NCBI GenBank assembly: GCA_903832325.1
Contig: CAILBC010000022.1
Location: 124,001-188,000 of the forward strand
From: an uncultured Sphingomonadales bacterium
GTDB taxonomy: Bacteria > Pseudomonadota > Alphaproteobacteria > Sphingomonadales > Sphingomonadaceae
Direction: 5' to 3'
Length of the DNA: 64,000 nt
Part shown: positions 8,512 to 17,754 of the stretch, one piece after another
Position numbering within the stretch: the stretch's first letter is position 1
Layout: each line of letters begins with the position of its first letter
The notes under the pieces: model-generated
Told to the model about the DNA's origin: nothing
The model's input: only the letters and a program-made list of their open reading frames with translations
Database searches by the model: none
Program-made: the position numbers and the translations under genes

Positions 8512-9423
8512 TCAAATCGAAAGCGGCAAAGTCTGATAGATTCCGTCTATCATGAAACCGCGCGCCGCGGCCAGCGCCGCCTGTGCGCGCGGCAGCGGCG
8601 GATCGCGATCGAGCACCACCAGCCCCACCCGCCGCGCCGGCTCCGGCGGATCGAGCGTGAGCAGCCGCGCCCATTCCACCCCGCCCAGCAGCGGCGCATA
8701 GCTATCGGGCACGATCGCGCTGAACGCGCCCGAGGCGACCAGCGCAAACAGCGCGACATGGCTGTCGGCCGTGGCGCGCGGGCGCGCAATGGTGCCGCGC
8801 AGCGCCAGCCGCCGATCGAGAATGCGGCGATAGAGCATGGTTTCATCCAGCAGGCACAGATCCTGCGCCACCGCCTCGTCCCAGCCGATCGTGTCGCGAT
8901 CATCGAACCGGCCGCCGCGCCGGGTCAGAAAACGGTAATCCTCATTGACCAGCGGCACCGCGATCAGGCCTTCGGGCGGGTCCTGATCGAGATAGGTGAT
9001 CCCGGCATCGATCTCCAGCGCGTGCAGCGCCTGGTCGATCGTGCGCGATGTGGCGGACCGCACCGACAGCACCAGCCCCGGATTGGCCGCCAGCAGGCCC
9101 GCGCCGAACCGGCCGACCAGCGGCAGCGCGGCGGGGATCGCGGCCAGAGTGAACGGCCCTTCGAGCGGGGTGGTGGCAACGGCGGCGGTCATCGCGCCCA
9201 TTGCGCCCAGGATCTGCTGGGCCCAGGGCAGCATCGCCTCGCCATGCGCGGTCAGGCCGATGAAACGCCGGTCCCGATCGATCAGGCGGCGGCCGAATTC
9301 CTGCTCCAGCGCGACCAGCCCCGATGACAGCGTGGGCTGTGACACGCCGCATTCTTCGGCAGCGCGGGCAAAATGCCGCGCCCGGGCCAGCGTGACGAAA
9401 TATCGCAAATGGCGCAGTTGCAT
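8512..9423 (-). CDS. LysR-family regulator, probable formate-dehydrogenase regulator
   Basis: A 303-residue LysR-type protein starting MQLRHLRYFVTLARARHF with a winged helix-turn-helix (AAEECGVSQPTLSSGLVALE) in the first 65 residues and a periplasmic-binding-like effector domain after about residue 90. The HTH and linker resemble the OxyR/CynR subgroup. It is the gene immediately upstream of fdsG on the same strand; in Cupriavidus necator a LysR regulator, FdsR, adjoins the fds operon, so the same role is inferred here. The ATG at 9423 places the HTH at the usual position; longer forms add 66 non-conserved residues. Confidence 0.85.
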   Translation of the reverse strand: MQLRHLRYFVTLARARHFARAAEECGVSQPTLSSGLVALEQEFGRRLIDRDRRFIGLTAHGEAMLPWAQQILGAMGAMTAAVATTPLEGPFTLAAIPAALPLVGRFGAGLLAANPGLVLSVRSATSRTIDQALHALEIDAGITYLDQDPPEGLIAVPLVNEDYRFLTRRGGRFDDRDTIGWDEAVAQDLCLLDETMLYRRILDRRLALRGTIARPRATADSHVALFALVASGAFSAIVPDSYAPLLGGVEWARLLTLDPPEPARRVGLVVLDRDPPLPRAQAALAAARGFMIDGIYQTLPLSI

Positions 9424-9663
9424 GGGTGGGTTTCCTGATCCGTCGCCCGGTTCATCGCACCGCGCGCGCGGCAATGCCATTGTTTGTACAAGGAACCGGG
9501 GGTTTGTCTCGGGAACGGGGGCATTTTGGTGCGCCTTGCCCGATGCAAAACGGTATGCGGGGCAAATGAGCGCGCAGGGTCTGGCACGTCCCGCGTGTTC
9601 CAGAATGCGTGATCCGGCCAACAGGCTTGATCCACGTTCCGCCCCCGGTCTAAGGATGCCGCC

Positions 9664-10779
9664 ATGTCCCCCATACTTCCTGCCGGAAATCCCGCTTCAG
9701 ACCTTGCACCAGGTCAATCGGCAACAGGGCAATCGGCACCAGGACAATCGGGGCCGGATGATACCATCGCCTTTGGCCGACAGATCATCGCCATAGAGGC
9801 AAGCGCGCTCGACCGCCTGGCCGCAGCGCTGGATCACACGTTTGCCGATGCGGTGCGGCTGATCATGCGCGAAAACTGCCGCGTGGTGGTGACCGGGATG
9901 GGCAAATCGGGCCATGTTGCGCGCAAGATTGCCGCGACGCTGTCTTCCACCGGATCGCCGGCAATGTTCCTGCATCCGGCCGAGGCGGCGCATGGCGATC
10001 TGGGCATGCTGGTGCCCGGCGACGTGCTGCTGGCGCTGTCGAATTCGGGGGCCACGCCCGAAGTGCTGTCGATCATGCGCTATGCACGATCGCTCGGCTG
10101 CCCGATCATCGCGATTGCCGGGCGCGCGGGATCGATCATTGCCGGCGCGGCCGACGTGCCCCTGATCCTGCCCGACGCGCGCGAAGCCTGCCCGGTGAAC
10201 ATCGCACCGACCACCTCGACCACGATGATGCTGGCGCTGGGCGATGCGCTGGCAGTGACGGTGATGGGCCGGCGCGGCATTTCGCGCGAACGCATCCACG
10301 TGCTGCACCCCGGCGGGTCGATCGGCGCCCGCCTGACCCCGGTCGATGCGCTGATGCATGGCGGCGCGCGCATGCCGCTGGTGCCGCTGGCCATGCCGAT
10401 GCGCGACGTGATGGTGGTGATGACCGAAAAGCGGCTGGGCATCGCCGGCGTGCTCGATGACGCGGGCGATCTGGCCGGGGTGATCACCGATGGCGATCTG
10501 CGGCGCCATATCGACCATCTGATGGGCGCGCGCGCGCAGGACGTGATGACCACGCAGCCGCGCACCATCACCAGCGGCAGCGTGGCCGGCGATGCGCGCG
10601 CGATCATGCGCGATGCGCGGATTACCGCGCTGTTCGTGGTGGCGCGCGACAATCCGCGGGCGCCGCTGGGCGTGCTGCACATCCACGACCTGGTGCAGGG
10701 CGATCAGGACGCGCCCGAGGCGGGCCCGGTTGTGCGCCCCGCCGGCCGGGAATGGGATTCACCTGGGGACCGGGCGTGA
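9664..10779 (+). CDS. kdsD: D-arabinose-5-phosphate isomerase (KdsD/KpsF)
   Basis: A 371-residue enzyme converting ribulose 5-phosphate to arabinose 5-phosphate, the first step to Kdo. The SIS sugar-isomerase domain (about 60-190) has VVVTGMGKSGHVARKIAAT, HPAEAAHGDLGM and LALSNSGAT, and a pair of CBS domains follows (about 225-350). The N-terminal 35 residues are an extra low-complexity tail with repeated PGQS. AAGGAT lies seven bases before the ATG. It opens the capsule locus, as kpsF does in Escherichia coli group 2 loci, and overlaps kdsB. Confidence 0.95.
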   Translation: MSPILPAGNPASDLAPGQSATGQSAPGQSGPDDTIAFGRQIIAIEASALDRLAAALDHTFADAVRLIMRENCRVVVTGMGKSGHVARKIAATLSSTGSPAMFLHPAEAAHGDLGMLVPGDVLLALSNSGATPEVLSIMRYARSLGCPIIAIAGRAGSIIAGAADVPLILPDAREACPVNIAPTTSTTMMLALGDALAVTVMGRRGISRERIHVLHPGGSIGARLTPVDALMHGGARMPLVPLAMPMRDVMVVMTEKRLGIAGVLDDAGDLAGVITDGDLRRHIDHLMGARAQDVMTTQPRTITSGSVAGDARAIMRDARITALFVVARDNPRAPLGVLHIHDLVQGDQDAPEAGPVVRPAGREWDSPGDRA

Positions 10780-11630
10780 CCATTGACAACGCAGGGCTTG
10801 GTGCAGGCCCGCACATCGGCCCGCGCGTCATCATGATACCCGCGCGCCATGCCTCCACGCGTTTCCCGGGCAAACCGCTGGCGCTGCTGCGCGGGGCGCG
10901 CGGCACCGCACGCACCCTGATCGAGCGCACCTGGCGCACCGCAATGGCCGTGCCGGGCATCGACCATGTGGTGGTGGTTACCGATGATGATCGCATTGCA
11001 ACCGCCGCGCGCGCGTTTGGCGCCGATGTGGCGATGACCCCGGATAGCTGCCGCAACGGCACCGAACGCTGCGCCGCCGCGCTCGACACCATGGCGGCGG
11101 CGCTGGGCACCAGCCCCGCGCTGGTGATCAACCTGCAGGGCGATGCGCCGTTGACACCGCCCGGGGTGATCCCGGCGCTGATCGCGCGGATCGCGGCCGA
11201 TCCCGCGCTGGCCATGGCCACGCCCGCAATGCCCTGCACCCCCGGCGTGCTCGCCGCGCTGGTTGCCGATCAGGATGCGGGCCGGGTCGGCGGGACCACC
11301 GTGGTGTTCGACGCCGGGCATCGCGCGCTCTATTTTTCGAAGCGGATCATCCCCCATGTCCCGGCTGACTTGCTGGCGGAAAGGGCCGCTGCGGTTCACT
11401 TGCACATGGGTGTCTATGCCTATCGCCCCGATGCGCTGCGCGCCTATGCCGCCGCGCCCGCGTCGATGCTGGAAGATCTGGAGGGGCTGGAACAACTGCG
11501 GTTTTGCGACATGGGGGTGCCCATCGGCATCGCGCTGTGCCCTGCGCCGCCGTGGGATGCGATCGAATGCAACAACCCGGGTGACATTGCCCTGATCGAG
11601 CGGGTATTGGCGCAGGCCGGGGTCGATTGA
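10776..11630 (+). CDS. kdsB: CMP-Kdo synthetase (3-deoxy-manno-octulosonate cytidylyltransferase)
   Basis: Activates Kdo with CTP to give CMP-Kdo. The nucleotide-binding start MIPARHASTRFPGKPL and the metal site in VINLQGDAP are clear; most KdsB proteins have QGDEP, so Glu is replaced by Ala here while the metal-binding Asp remains. The GTG at 10776 forms a GTGA overlap with the kdsD stop and has GGGGA upstream; an in-frame ATG at 10752 would add eight residues and is the alternative. It ends in a 20-bp duplication spanning the stop codon. Confidence 0.9.
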   Translation: MTIDNAGLGAGPHIGPRVIMIPARHASTRFPGKPLALLRGARGTARTLIERTWRTAMAVPGIDHVVVVTDDDRIATAARAFGADVAMTPDSCRNGTERCAAALDTMAAALGTSPALVINLQGDAPLTPPGVIPALIARIAADPALAMATPAMPCTPGVLAALVADQDAGRVGGTTVVFDAGHRALYFSKRIIPHVPADLLAERAAAVHLHMGVYAYRPDALRAYAAAPASMLEDLEGLEQLRFCDMGVPIGIALCPAPPWDAIECNNPGDIALIERVLAQAGVD

Positions 11631-11650
11631 CGCAGGCCGGGGTCGATCAG
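11611..11650. repeat. 20-bp tandem duplication spanning the kdsB stop codon
   Basis: Copies 11611-11630 and 11631-11650 are identical over the first 17 bases (cgcaggccggggtcgat). The kdsB stop TGA (11628-11630) is at the end of copy one and copy two reads CAG at the same place. The copy lies outside the coding region and its unit length is not a multiple of three. Confidence 0.85.
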
Positions 11651-11671
11651 CGCAGGGGGCGGGGATAATTT

Positions 11672-12505
11672 ATGGACATTGGCGCACTGACGGCCGGCGG
11701 CCTTGCGCGCCCGTTCCTGATCGCCGGGCCCTGCGTGATCGAAAGCGAGGCCCTGTGCCTGACGGTGGCAACGCACCTGGCCGGCATGGCCGCGCGGCTT
11801 AATCTGCCGGTGCTGTTCAAGGCCAGTTTCGACAAGGCCAACCGCACCGCGCACACCAGCTTTCGCGGCCCCGGGATTGAGGAGGGCCTGGCGATTCTGG
11901 CCAAAGTGCGCGCGCAAACCGGGCTTCCGGTGCTCACCGACGTGCACAGTGTGGAGCAGGTGGCGCTGGCCGCCAGCGTGGTCGACGTGTTGCAGACCCC
12001 GGCCTTTCTCGCGCGCCAGACCGACCTGATCGCCGCGGCTGCCGCCAGCGGCCGCCCGGTCAATATCAAAAAGGCGCAGTTCATGGCGCCGGGCGACATG
12101 ACCCAGGTCGTGGCCAAGGCCCGCGCCGCCGCGCGCGCCGCCGGGGTGCCCGAGGATCGCATCCTGGTGTGTGAACGCGGCACCATGTTCGGCTACAACA
12201 ATCTGGTGGTCGACATGCGCGCGCTGGTGGAAATGCGCGAAACGCGCTGCCCGGTGGTGTTCGACGCCACGCACTCGGTGCAAATGCCCGGCGCATTGGG
12301 CACGACATCGGGCGGCCGGCGCGAATACGTGGCGCCACTGGCACGCGCGGCAGTGGCCGTGGGCGTGGCCGGCCTGTTCATGGAAACCCACCCGGACCCG
12401 GATCGCGCGCTGTCCGACGGCCCCAATGCCGTGCCGCTGGACCAGATCGAAGACCTGGTGGCCGGGCTGTTGCGGCTGGCGCAGGCGGCACACGCGGCGG
12501 CCTGA
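11672..12505 (+). CDS. kdsA: Kdo-8-phosphate synthase, metal-dependent type
   Basis: A 277-residue aldolase condensing arabinose 5-phosphate with phosphoenolpyruvate. Core motifs are [35 protein letters not shown] and [17 protein letters not shown]. The metal ligands of the Aquifex-type enzyme can be placed: Cys21 (AGPC instead of the AGMN of E. coli), His201, Glu239 and Asp249. It is therefore a metal-dependent (class II) KdsA. It completes kdsD-kdsB-kdsA; no Kdo-8-P phosphatase gene (kdsC) is in the window. Confidence 0.96.
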   Translation: MDIGALTAGGLARPFLIAGPCVIESEALCLTVATHLAGMAARLNLPVLFKASFDKANRTAHTSFRGPGIEEGLAILAKVRAQTGLPVLTDVHSVEQVALAASVVDVLQTPAFLARQTDLIAAAAASGRPVNIKKAQFMAPGDMTQVVAKARAAARAAGVPEDRILVCERGTMFGYNNLVVDMRALVEMRETRCPVVFDATHSVQMPGALGTTSGGRREYVAPLARAAVAVGVAGLFMETHPDPDRALSDGPNAVPLDQIEDLVAGLLRLAQAAHAAA

Positions 12506-12589
12506 CCTGCGCGGGCAGACCGACCGTTCGCGCGAACGGCGGGATTTGGATGGGAGTGGCTGAGCGACTTTGCACCCACCGCCCCAACT

Positions 12590-12619
12590 CCTATTTCACC
12601 TGGGCCTATTTCACCTGGT
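12590..12619. repeat. 15-bp duplication copying the stop codon of the exporter lipoprotein gene
   Basis: Two 15-bp copies (12590-12604 and 12605-12619) differ only in the last base. On the minus strand each contains CAGGTGAAATAG, so the last codons and the stop of the exporter gene are duplicated directly downstream, giving a second in-frame stop. Confidence 0.85.
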
Positions 12620-13793
12620 TCGCGATCCCCAGCCCGGCGTAGGCCAGATTGGCCACGGTCGAGGAAAATTTCTGCAAGTCGGCGCCCGGCGCGTTTGACA
12701 CATAGATCACGTCGTGATCGCGCATGTGGAACCCTTGCGCCACGAAGAAGGCCGAAGGATCGCTCATGTCCAGGCGATAAATCACCGGCACGCGGCCATC
12801 GGGCGTGGTGCGCGCCGTGGCGACAAGTGCAGGATCGAGCGCGGCGGGGCTTTCCAGCCGGAACAGGAACACGCCGTGCATGTCGGCGCGGGCATCAGCG
12901 AGGCCCCCGGCGCGGCCCAGCGCCTGCGCCAGCGTCAGGCCGGTCGCTTCGAACGGGATTTCGGCATTGGTGCCCGTGGCGCCCAGCGCGGTGAACGTCC
13001 AGGGCTGGAACAGCGCGGTCACCACGTCATCGGGCGCCAGCCGCACGTTCTGCGCGGGGTCGCGGATCACCGCATCCAGCGGCATCGCGGCGACTTTGTG
13101 CCCGCGCGTGATCTGCAGCACCATGCGCGTGACGGGCTGCTTCACCCCGCCGGCATTGGCCAGCGCATCGAGCACGCGTTCGCCGTGCGGCGTCACGCTG
13201 AACCGCCCGGCGCCGGCGACATCGCCCAGCACCGACACGTTTTTCAACGCATTGTGCGTGATCCGCACGATCACTTGCGGCTGGTTGGCCTTGCCGTGCA
13301 GCCGCGTGGTCACTTCGCGTTCGACATCGTGCGGATTGCGCCCGGCGACGACCACATCCCCCACGAAAGGCACGAAAATCCGCCCGGTTTCATCAACCAT
13401 TTGTTCGGGCAGGCCGGTGCTGCGCGCGGCCTGGATGCCTGAATTGACCGCGCCCACCGGGCTCAGCGTGCCGAACAGCGCGGCAGGCGGCGCCTCCCAG
13501 ATGGCGATATCGATCATATCGCCCTTGCCGATCGTGGTGCCGACCGCTTCGACATCGCCGAACGCTTCGGCAAAGGTCGCCTGTTTTTCGCTCTGGAACA
13601 CGCGCTGCGCCGCGTTGCTGGTCAATTCCACCACGGTGATCGGCGCTGCGGCAACGGGTGTGCCGGCCGCGCGCGTGACCACGCCGGCATAAGGCCCCGA
13701 CCGGCCAAAGCTGCCGCAACCGGCCAGCAGCATGACCGCCATCAGCGCTGCCGGCGATAACGGGTTCGAACAGAGCCAATTCGAGGGTGTCAT
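12606..13793 (-). CDS. Capsule polysaccharide export outer-membrane lipoprotein (Wza/KpsD/BexD-like)
   Basis: A 395-residue exporter. The ATG at 13793 leads into a lipoprotein signal with lipobox LLAGC (Cys about 27). Then come a poly_export domain (KGDMIDIAIWEAPP, VDETGRIFVPFVGDVVVAGR) and SLBB-type repeats (ALKNVSVLGDVAGAGRFSVT; ATGLTLAQALGRAGGL). It forms the outer-membrane channel partnering the KpsE-like protein. It lies on the minus strand, divergent from kpsE-M-T and convergent with kdsA. Length fits Wza/BexD/CtrA (about 380-400) better than E. coli KpsD (about 560). Confidence 0.9.
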   Translation of the reverse strand: MTPSNWLCSNPLSPAALMAVMLLAGCGSFGRSGPYAGVVTRAAGTPVAAAPITVVELTSNAAQRVFQSEKQATFAEAFGDVEAVGTTIGKGDMIDIAIWEAPPAALFGTLSPVGAVNSGIQAARSTGLPEQMVDETGRIFVPFVGDVVVAGRNPHDVEREVTTRLHGKANQPQVIVRITHNALKNVSVLGDVAGAGRFSVTPHGERVLDALANAGGVKQPVTRMVLQITRGHKVAAMPLDAVIRDPAQNVRLAPDDVVTALFQPWTFTALGATGTNAEIPFEATGLTLAQALGRAGGLADARADMHGVFLFRLESPAALDPALVATARTTPDGRVPVIYRLDMSDPSAFFVAQGFHMRDHDVIYVSNAPGADLQKFSSTVANLAYAGLGIANQVK

Positions 13794-14113
13794 CGTTCCT
13801 GCCAAATCTTGCGTGCGATCCCGGGACGGTGCTGCCCCGGCCTTTGCCGCTTTGCCCGTCATGGTCAAGCAAAACGGCGAAGGGGCCCCGCTCTGCAAAC
13901 GGGTCATAGCCAATTGTCAGCCCGGCCCCTGCCCCCTATCGATCCATATCGGCGTTGTTGCGCGGATCGGGCGGCATCGGGCAGGGCAATCCGCGGCCAC
14001 GGCGCGCCGGCCGCCGGTGGCGGCGAATTGCGCTGGACCCGATGCTTTCCCGGTTTGGTTGCGGCGCAAGGCGGGCTATGGCGCGCAGGTTACATGGCCC
14101 GGGTCATTGAAAA
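13794..14113. other. Divergent intergenic region between exporter lipoprotein and kpsE
   Basis: About 320 bp without a supportable gene. Being between divergent export genes it should contain both promoters, but I see no convincing -35/-10 pair or palindrome. Short frames here have no recognisable start or codon pattern. Confidence 0.5.
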
Positions 14114-15286
14114 ATGGGCACGGCAAACGGGCGCGACTTGACGGATATGGGCATGATCGAAACGGCTGATACCACACCTGCCCGCGCCCGTGCCCGCTTC
14201 CGGCTGCCCGGCCCCTTGTTCCTGCTGTTCGTGGCGTTGCCCACGCTGGCGGCGCTGGCCTATTTCGGGGTGCTGGCCTCTGACGTCTATGTTTCGGAAT
14301 CGCGCTTCATCGTGCGCAGCCAGGACAAGGCGACGCCCACCGCGCTGGGCCTGCTGCTCAACAATGCCACGCTCAGCCACGGCACCCCCGAAAGCAGCGC
14401 GGCGCAAAGCTACCTTTTGTCGCGCGATGCGCTGTCTGCGCTCAACCACGGCAATGCCTATGCCCGCGCCTATACCCGCCCCGGCATTTCGCGGTTCGAC
14501 CGGTTCGATCCGCTGGGCCTGGCGGGCAGTTTCGAGGACTTGTACAAATATTACGAGGGCCACGTGCGGGTGGACAGCGACAGCACGCAGGGCATCACCG
14601 TGCTGACCGTGCGCGCCTATACCCCCGCCGATGCGCATGTGATCAACGAACAGCTGCTGCGCCTGGCGGAAACGACGGTCAACCACATGAGCGAGCGCGC
14701 GCGGCACGATCTGATCACCACGTCCGAACGCGAAGTGTTCGATGCCAAGGCCGCCGCGCGCGCGGCCGGCGCCGCGCTCGCGCGGTTTCGCAACACCGCC
14801 GGGGTGATCGACCCGGAAAAGCAGGCGCCGATCCAGTATGAGCTGGTGTCAAAGCTGCAGGATGAACTGATCGAGGCGCGCAGCGACCGTCGCCAGCTGA
14901 TGATCGTTGCCCCGCAAAGCGCGCAGATCCCCGCGCTCGATGCCCGGATCAAGGAAATCGAAACGCGCATCAACGAACAATCGGGCCTGGCTGCCGGCAA
15001 CCGCAAGAAATCGCTCGCCGCCGCGGGTGAGGAATACCAGCGCCTGTCGCTCGAATCCGATTTCGCCGCGAAGCGCCTGGCCGCCTCGCTCGCCTCGCTG
15101 GAGGCTGCGGAAAACGAGGCGCAGCGCAAATCGAGCTATGTCGAACGCATTGTCGAGCCCAACCGGCCCGACAGCGCGATCGAACCGCACCGCGCGCGCG
15201 GCATCCTGACCACGCTCGTGTTCAGCCTGATCGTGTGGGGCGTGGCCACGATGCTGATCGCCGGGATCAGGGAACACGGATCATGA
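14114..15286 (+). CDS. kpsE: Capsule export inner-membrane protein KpsE/BexC/CtrB
   Basis: A 390-residue polysaccharide co-polymerase-type protein with a membrane segment near each end (about 35-55 and 362-385) and a long periplasmic coiled coil between. The start of the periplasmic part, DVYVSESRFIVRSQDK, is highly typical of the BexC/CtrB/KpsE family. It bridges the KpsMT transporter and the outer-membrane exporter. The stop overlaps the kpsM start (ATGA). Start choice is uncertain: ATGs at 14147 and 14153 would remove 11-13 residues. Confidence 0.93.
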   Translation: MGTANGRDLTDMGMIETADTTPARARARFRLPGPLFLLFVALPTLAALAYFGVLASDVYVSESRFIVRSQDKATPTALGLLLNNATLSHGTPESSAAQSYLLSRDALSALNHGNAYARAYTRPGISRFDRFDPLGLAGSFEDLYKYYEGHVRVDSDSTQGITVLTVRAYTPADAHVINEQLLRLAETTVNHMSERARHDLITTSEREVFDAKAAARAAGAALARFRNTAGVIDPEKQAPIQYELVSKLQDELIEARSDRRQLMIVAPQSAQIPALDARIKEIETRINEQSGLAAGNRKKSLAAAGEEYQRLSLESDFAAKRLAASLASLEAAENEAQRKSSYVERIVEPNRPDSAIEPHRARGILTTLVFSLIVWGVATMLIAGIREHGS

Positions 15287-16101
15287 GCGCGGCCGGCGCA
15301 ACCGAATTGCGCCGCGCGCCCGTGCCGCTGGGCACGGCGATCGCGGTGCAGCGGCGGGTGATCTTTGCCCTGCTGATGCGCGAGGCGCTGACTCGCTATG
15401 GCCGGCACAACATCGGGTTTCTGTGGCTGTTTGTCGAACCGATGATCTTTACCATCGGGGTGACCGCGCTGTGGTCGATCACCAAGACAGTGCATGGCAG
15501 CACGATCCCGATCACCGCCTTTGCGCTGACCGGCTATTCCAGTGTCCTGCTGTGGCGCAACATGCCCGGGCGCTGCATCAATGCGCTGATGCCCAATCTG
15601 CCGCTGCTCTATCACCGCAATGTGCGCATTTTTGACATTTTCGTGGCGCGCCTGCTGCTGGAGTTTGCCGGGGCAACGATGTCGTTTCTGCTGCTGGCCA
15701 TGCTGTTCACGCTGATCGGCTGGACCCAGTTGCCCGAAAACCTGCTGGAAGTGATTGGCGGGTGGTTCATCCTGGCCTGGTTCGGCATGGCGCTGGCGCT
15801 GTTTCTGGGCGCGCTGTCGGTGCGCAGCGAGCTGGTGGAAAAGCTGTGGCACCCGCTGTCGTACCTGACTTTTCCGCTGTCGGGCGCGGCGTTCATGGTT
15901 GATGCCCTGCCCCGCCAGGCGCAGGATTTCGTGCTGTTGCTGCCGATGGTGCACGGGGTCGAAATCGTGCGCGAGGGCTATTTCGGCAGCTATGCCCGCG
16001 CGCATTACGATGTGGGCTATATCGTGGCGGTGGCGCTGGTGCTGACATTTCTGGCGCTTTTGCAGATCCGCGCGGTTGCGCCGGACATCATTGTCGAATG
16101 A
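15283..16101 (+). CDS. kpsM: Capsule ABC transporter permease KpsM
   Basis: A 272-residue ABC-2 type permease with about six membrane segments. The N-terminal MREALTRYGRHNIGFLWLFVEPM is the family hallmark of KpsM/BexB/CtrC. It moves the lipid-linked capsule chain across the inner membrane with KpsT. ATGA overlaps join it to kpsE (15283-15286) and kpsT (16098-16101), so the three are translationally coupled. Confidence 0.96.
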   Translation: MSAAGATELRRAPVPLGTAIAVQRRVIFALLMREALTRYGRHNIGFLWLFVEPMIFTIGVTALWSITKTVHGSTIPITAFALTGYSSVLLWRNMPGRCINALMPNLPLLYHRNVRIFDIFVARLLLEFAGATMSFLLLAMLFTLIGWTQLPENLLEVIGGWFILAWFGMALALFLGALSVRSELVEKLWHPLSYLTFPLSGAAFMVDALPRQAQDFVLLLPMVHGVEIVREGYFGSYARAHYDVGYIVAVALVLTFLALLQIRAVAPDIIVE

Positions 16102-16838
16102 TCCGCGTCCGCAACCTGACCAAGACGTATCCGGTGCGCGACGGTCGCCGCACGATCCTCGATTCGATCAGCTTTGACCTGGCGCGCGGTCAAAAGCTGG
16201 GCATTCTGGGCCGCAACGGCGCGGGCAAATCGACCCTGATCCGCATCATCAGCGGCGCCGAACGGCCCGATTCCGGATCGGTCGATCGCGGCATGTCGGT
16301 ATCCTGGCCGCTGGCCTTTGGCGGCGCATTCCAGACCGCGCTGACCGGGCGCGACAACGTCCGCTTCATCAGCCGGATCTACAATTCCGATTTCGAGCGC
16401 AATATCGCGGCGGTGGACGAATTTGCCGAACTGGGCGCCTATCTGCACGAACCGGTGCGCACGTATTCATCGGGCATGCGCGCGCGGCTGGCCTTTGCGA
16501 TTTCGATGATCATCGAATTCGACTGCTTCCTGATCGACGAGATCAGCGCGGTGGGCGATGCGCGGTTCGCGCAGAAATGCCAGCTTGAACTGTTCGAAAA
16601 ACGCCGCGACCGGGCGATGATCATCGTCAGCCACGATGCCGCCTATGTGCGCGATCATTGCGACCATTTTGCAGTCTTACATGATGGACAAATGCATTTT
16701 CATGATGACTTTGAACCGGCCTATGCCCTGTTCAAGGATCTGATCGGTTGGTCCCCGCCCCCCGATACTGCACCCGAAACTGCACCCGAAACTGGCCCGC
16801 AAACGGCCAGCATCCCGGCCATCCAGACCACCGCCTGA
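16098..16838 (+). CDS. kpsT: Capsule ABC transporter ATP-binding protein KpsT
   Basis: A 246-residue ATPase of the capsule exporter. Walker A GRNGAGKST is at 38-46, the ABC signature is YSSGMRARLAFA, Walker B is FDCFLIDEIS, and a switch His lies in IIVSHDAAYV. It lacks the long C-terminal carbohydrate-binding domain of O-antigen ATPases such as Wzt, as expected for group 2 capsules. The last 25 residues are a low-complexity tail with repeated APET made by a 12-bp tandem repeat. Confidence 0.96.
   Translation: MIRVRNLTKTYPVRDGRRTILDSISFDLARGQKLGILGRNGAGKSTLIRIISGAERPDSGSVDRGMSVSWPLAFGGAFQTALTGRDNVRFISRIYNSDFERNIAAVDEFAELGAYLHEPVRTYSSGMRARLAFAISMIIEFDCFLIDEISAVGDARFAQKCQLELFEKRRDRAMIIVSHDAAYVRDHCDHFAVLHDGQMHFHDDFEPAYALFKDLIGWSPPPDTAPETAPETGPQTASIPAIQTTA
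16767..16790. repeat. 12-bp tandem repeat in the kpsT 3' end
   Basis: Two perfect 12-bp copies of actgcacccgaa (16767-16790) followed by a degenerate third (to 16802). They encode TAPE repeats in the KpsT tail, after the conserved ATPase domain. Confidence 0.8.
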
Positions 16839-16872
16839 TCCCGCGAAAACCAGACAAGGACATGCCCGCACA

Positions 16873-17730
16873 ATGACCGTCAGCCTTTTCCGTCCGGGCG
16901 CCGCCGATGCCATCGTGCGGGGATCGACCGCGCCACTGCTCACGCGGCCAGTATCCCAGGCCTGCACGCGCAGCCAGATGGACGAAGATGCCTATGCCTA
17001 CTGGTGCGGGCAGATCCGCGAAGTGCCGCGCCTGCATCGCAAGCAGTGGGAATTCTGCTATATCGCGCAAGTGCTTGCCACCGCGGGAAAGCTGGCGCCG
17101 GGGCATCGCGGGCTGGGTTTCGGCGTGGGCGAAGAACCGCTTGCCGCGCTGTTTGCCGCACGCGGCGCGCAGATCCTGGCCACCGACCTCGCCCCCGAAG
17201 CGGCCGAAGGCACCGGCTGGATCGAAACCAGCCAGCATGCGCGCGGCAAAGAGGGGCTGAACCGGCGCGCGATCTGCCCGCCCGATCTGTTTACCCGCAA
17301 TGTCGAATTCCGCGTGGCCGACATGAACGCCATTCCCGACGATATCGGCCAGTTCGATTTCATCTGGTCGGCCTGCGCCTTTGAACATCTCGGGACAATC
17401 GAACTTGGCGGGGAATTCCTGCGCAACACGGCCAGATTGCTCGCGCCGGGCGGCATTGCGGTGCACACCACCGAATTCAATTGCTTTTCCAACACCGACA
17501 CGCTCGACCACGATTCGACCGTGCTCTATCGCCGGCGTGATTTTGAAGGTTTTGCATCCGATCTGGCGAAAATGGGGTGCGAAACGGTGTTGAATTTCGA
17601 ACTGGGCGATCTGCCCGATGACCGCCATGTCGATCTGCCACCCTATGGCGAAGAACTGCACCTGAAGCTGAAACTGTCGCAATGGGTGACCACCTCGTTC
17701 GGCATCGCCATTACCCGCAAGGCGGCCTGA
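16873..17730 (+). CDS. SAM-dependent methyltransferase in capsule locus
   Basis: A 285-residue class I methyltransferase-like protein. The nucleotide-binding loop GLGFGVGEEPLAALFA and following strand ILATDLAP match SAM motif I and its acidic partner; FDFIWSACAFEHLG and LLAPGGIAVHTTEF match later motifs. The best guess is methylation of a capsule sugar or of the chain terminus; nothing identifies the acceptor. It lies 34 bp after kpsT and 24 bp before a glycosyltransferase on the same strand, so it is probably in the same operon. Confidence 0.8.
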   Translation: MTVSLFRPGAADAIVRGSTAPLLTRPVSQACTRSQMDEDAYAYWCGQIREVPRLHRKQWEFCYIAQVLATAGKLAPGHRGLGFGVGEEPLAALFAARGAQILATDLAPEAAEGTGWIETSQHARGKEGLNRRAICPPDLFTRNVEFRVADMNAIPDDIGQFDFIWSACAFEHLGTIELGGEFLRNTARLLAPGGIAVHTTEFNCFSNTDTLDHDSTVLYRRRDFEGFASDLAKMGCETVLNFELGDLPDDRHVDLPPYGEELHLKLKLSQWVTTSFGIAITRKAA

Positions 17731-17754
17731 ACCCATGAAAGACCACGGCGTTTC

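Noticed and set aside
10752..10775. Earlier ATG for kdsB
   Set aside because: Possible, but it would overlap kdsD by 28 bp and lacks a spaced ribosome site; the GTGA overlap at 10776 is preferred.
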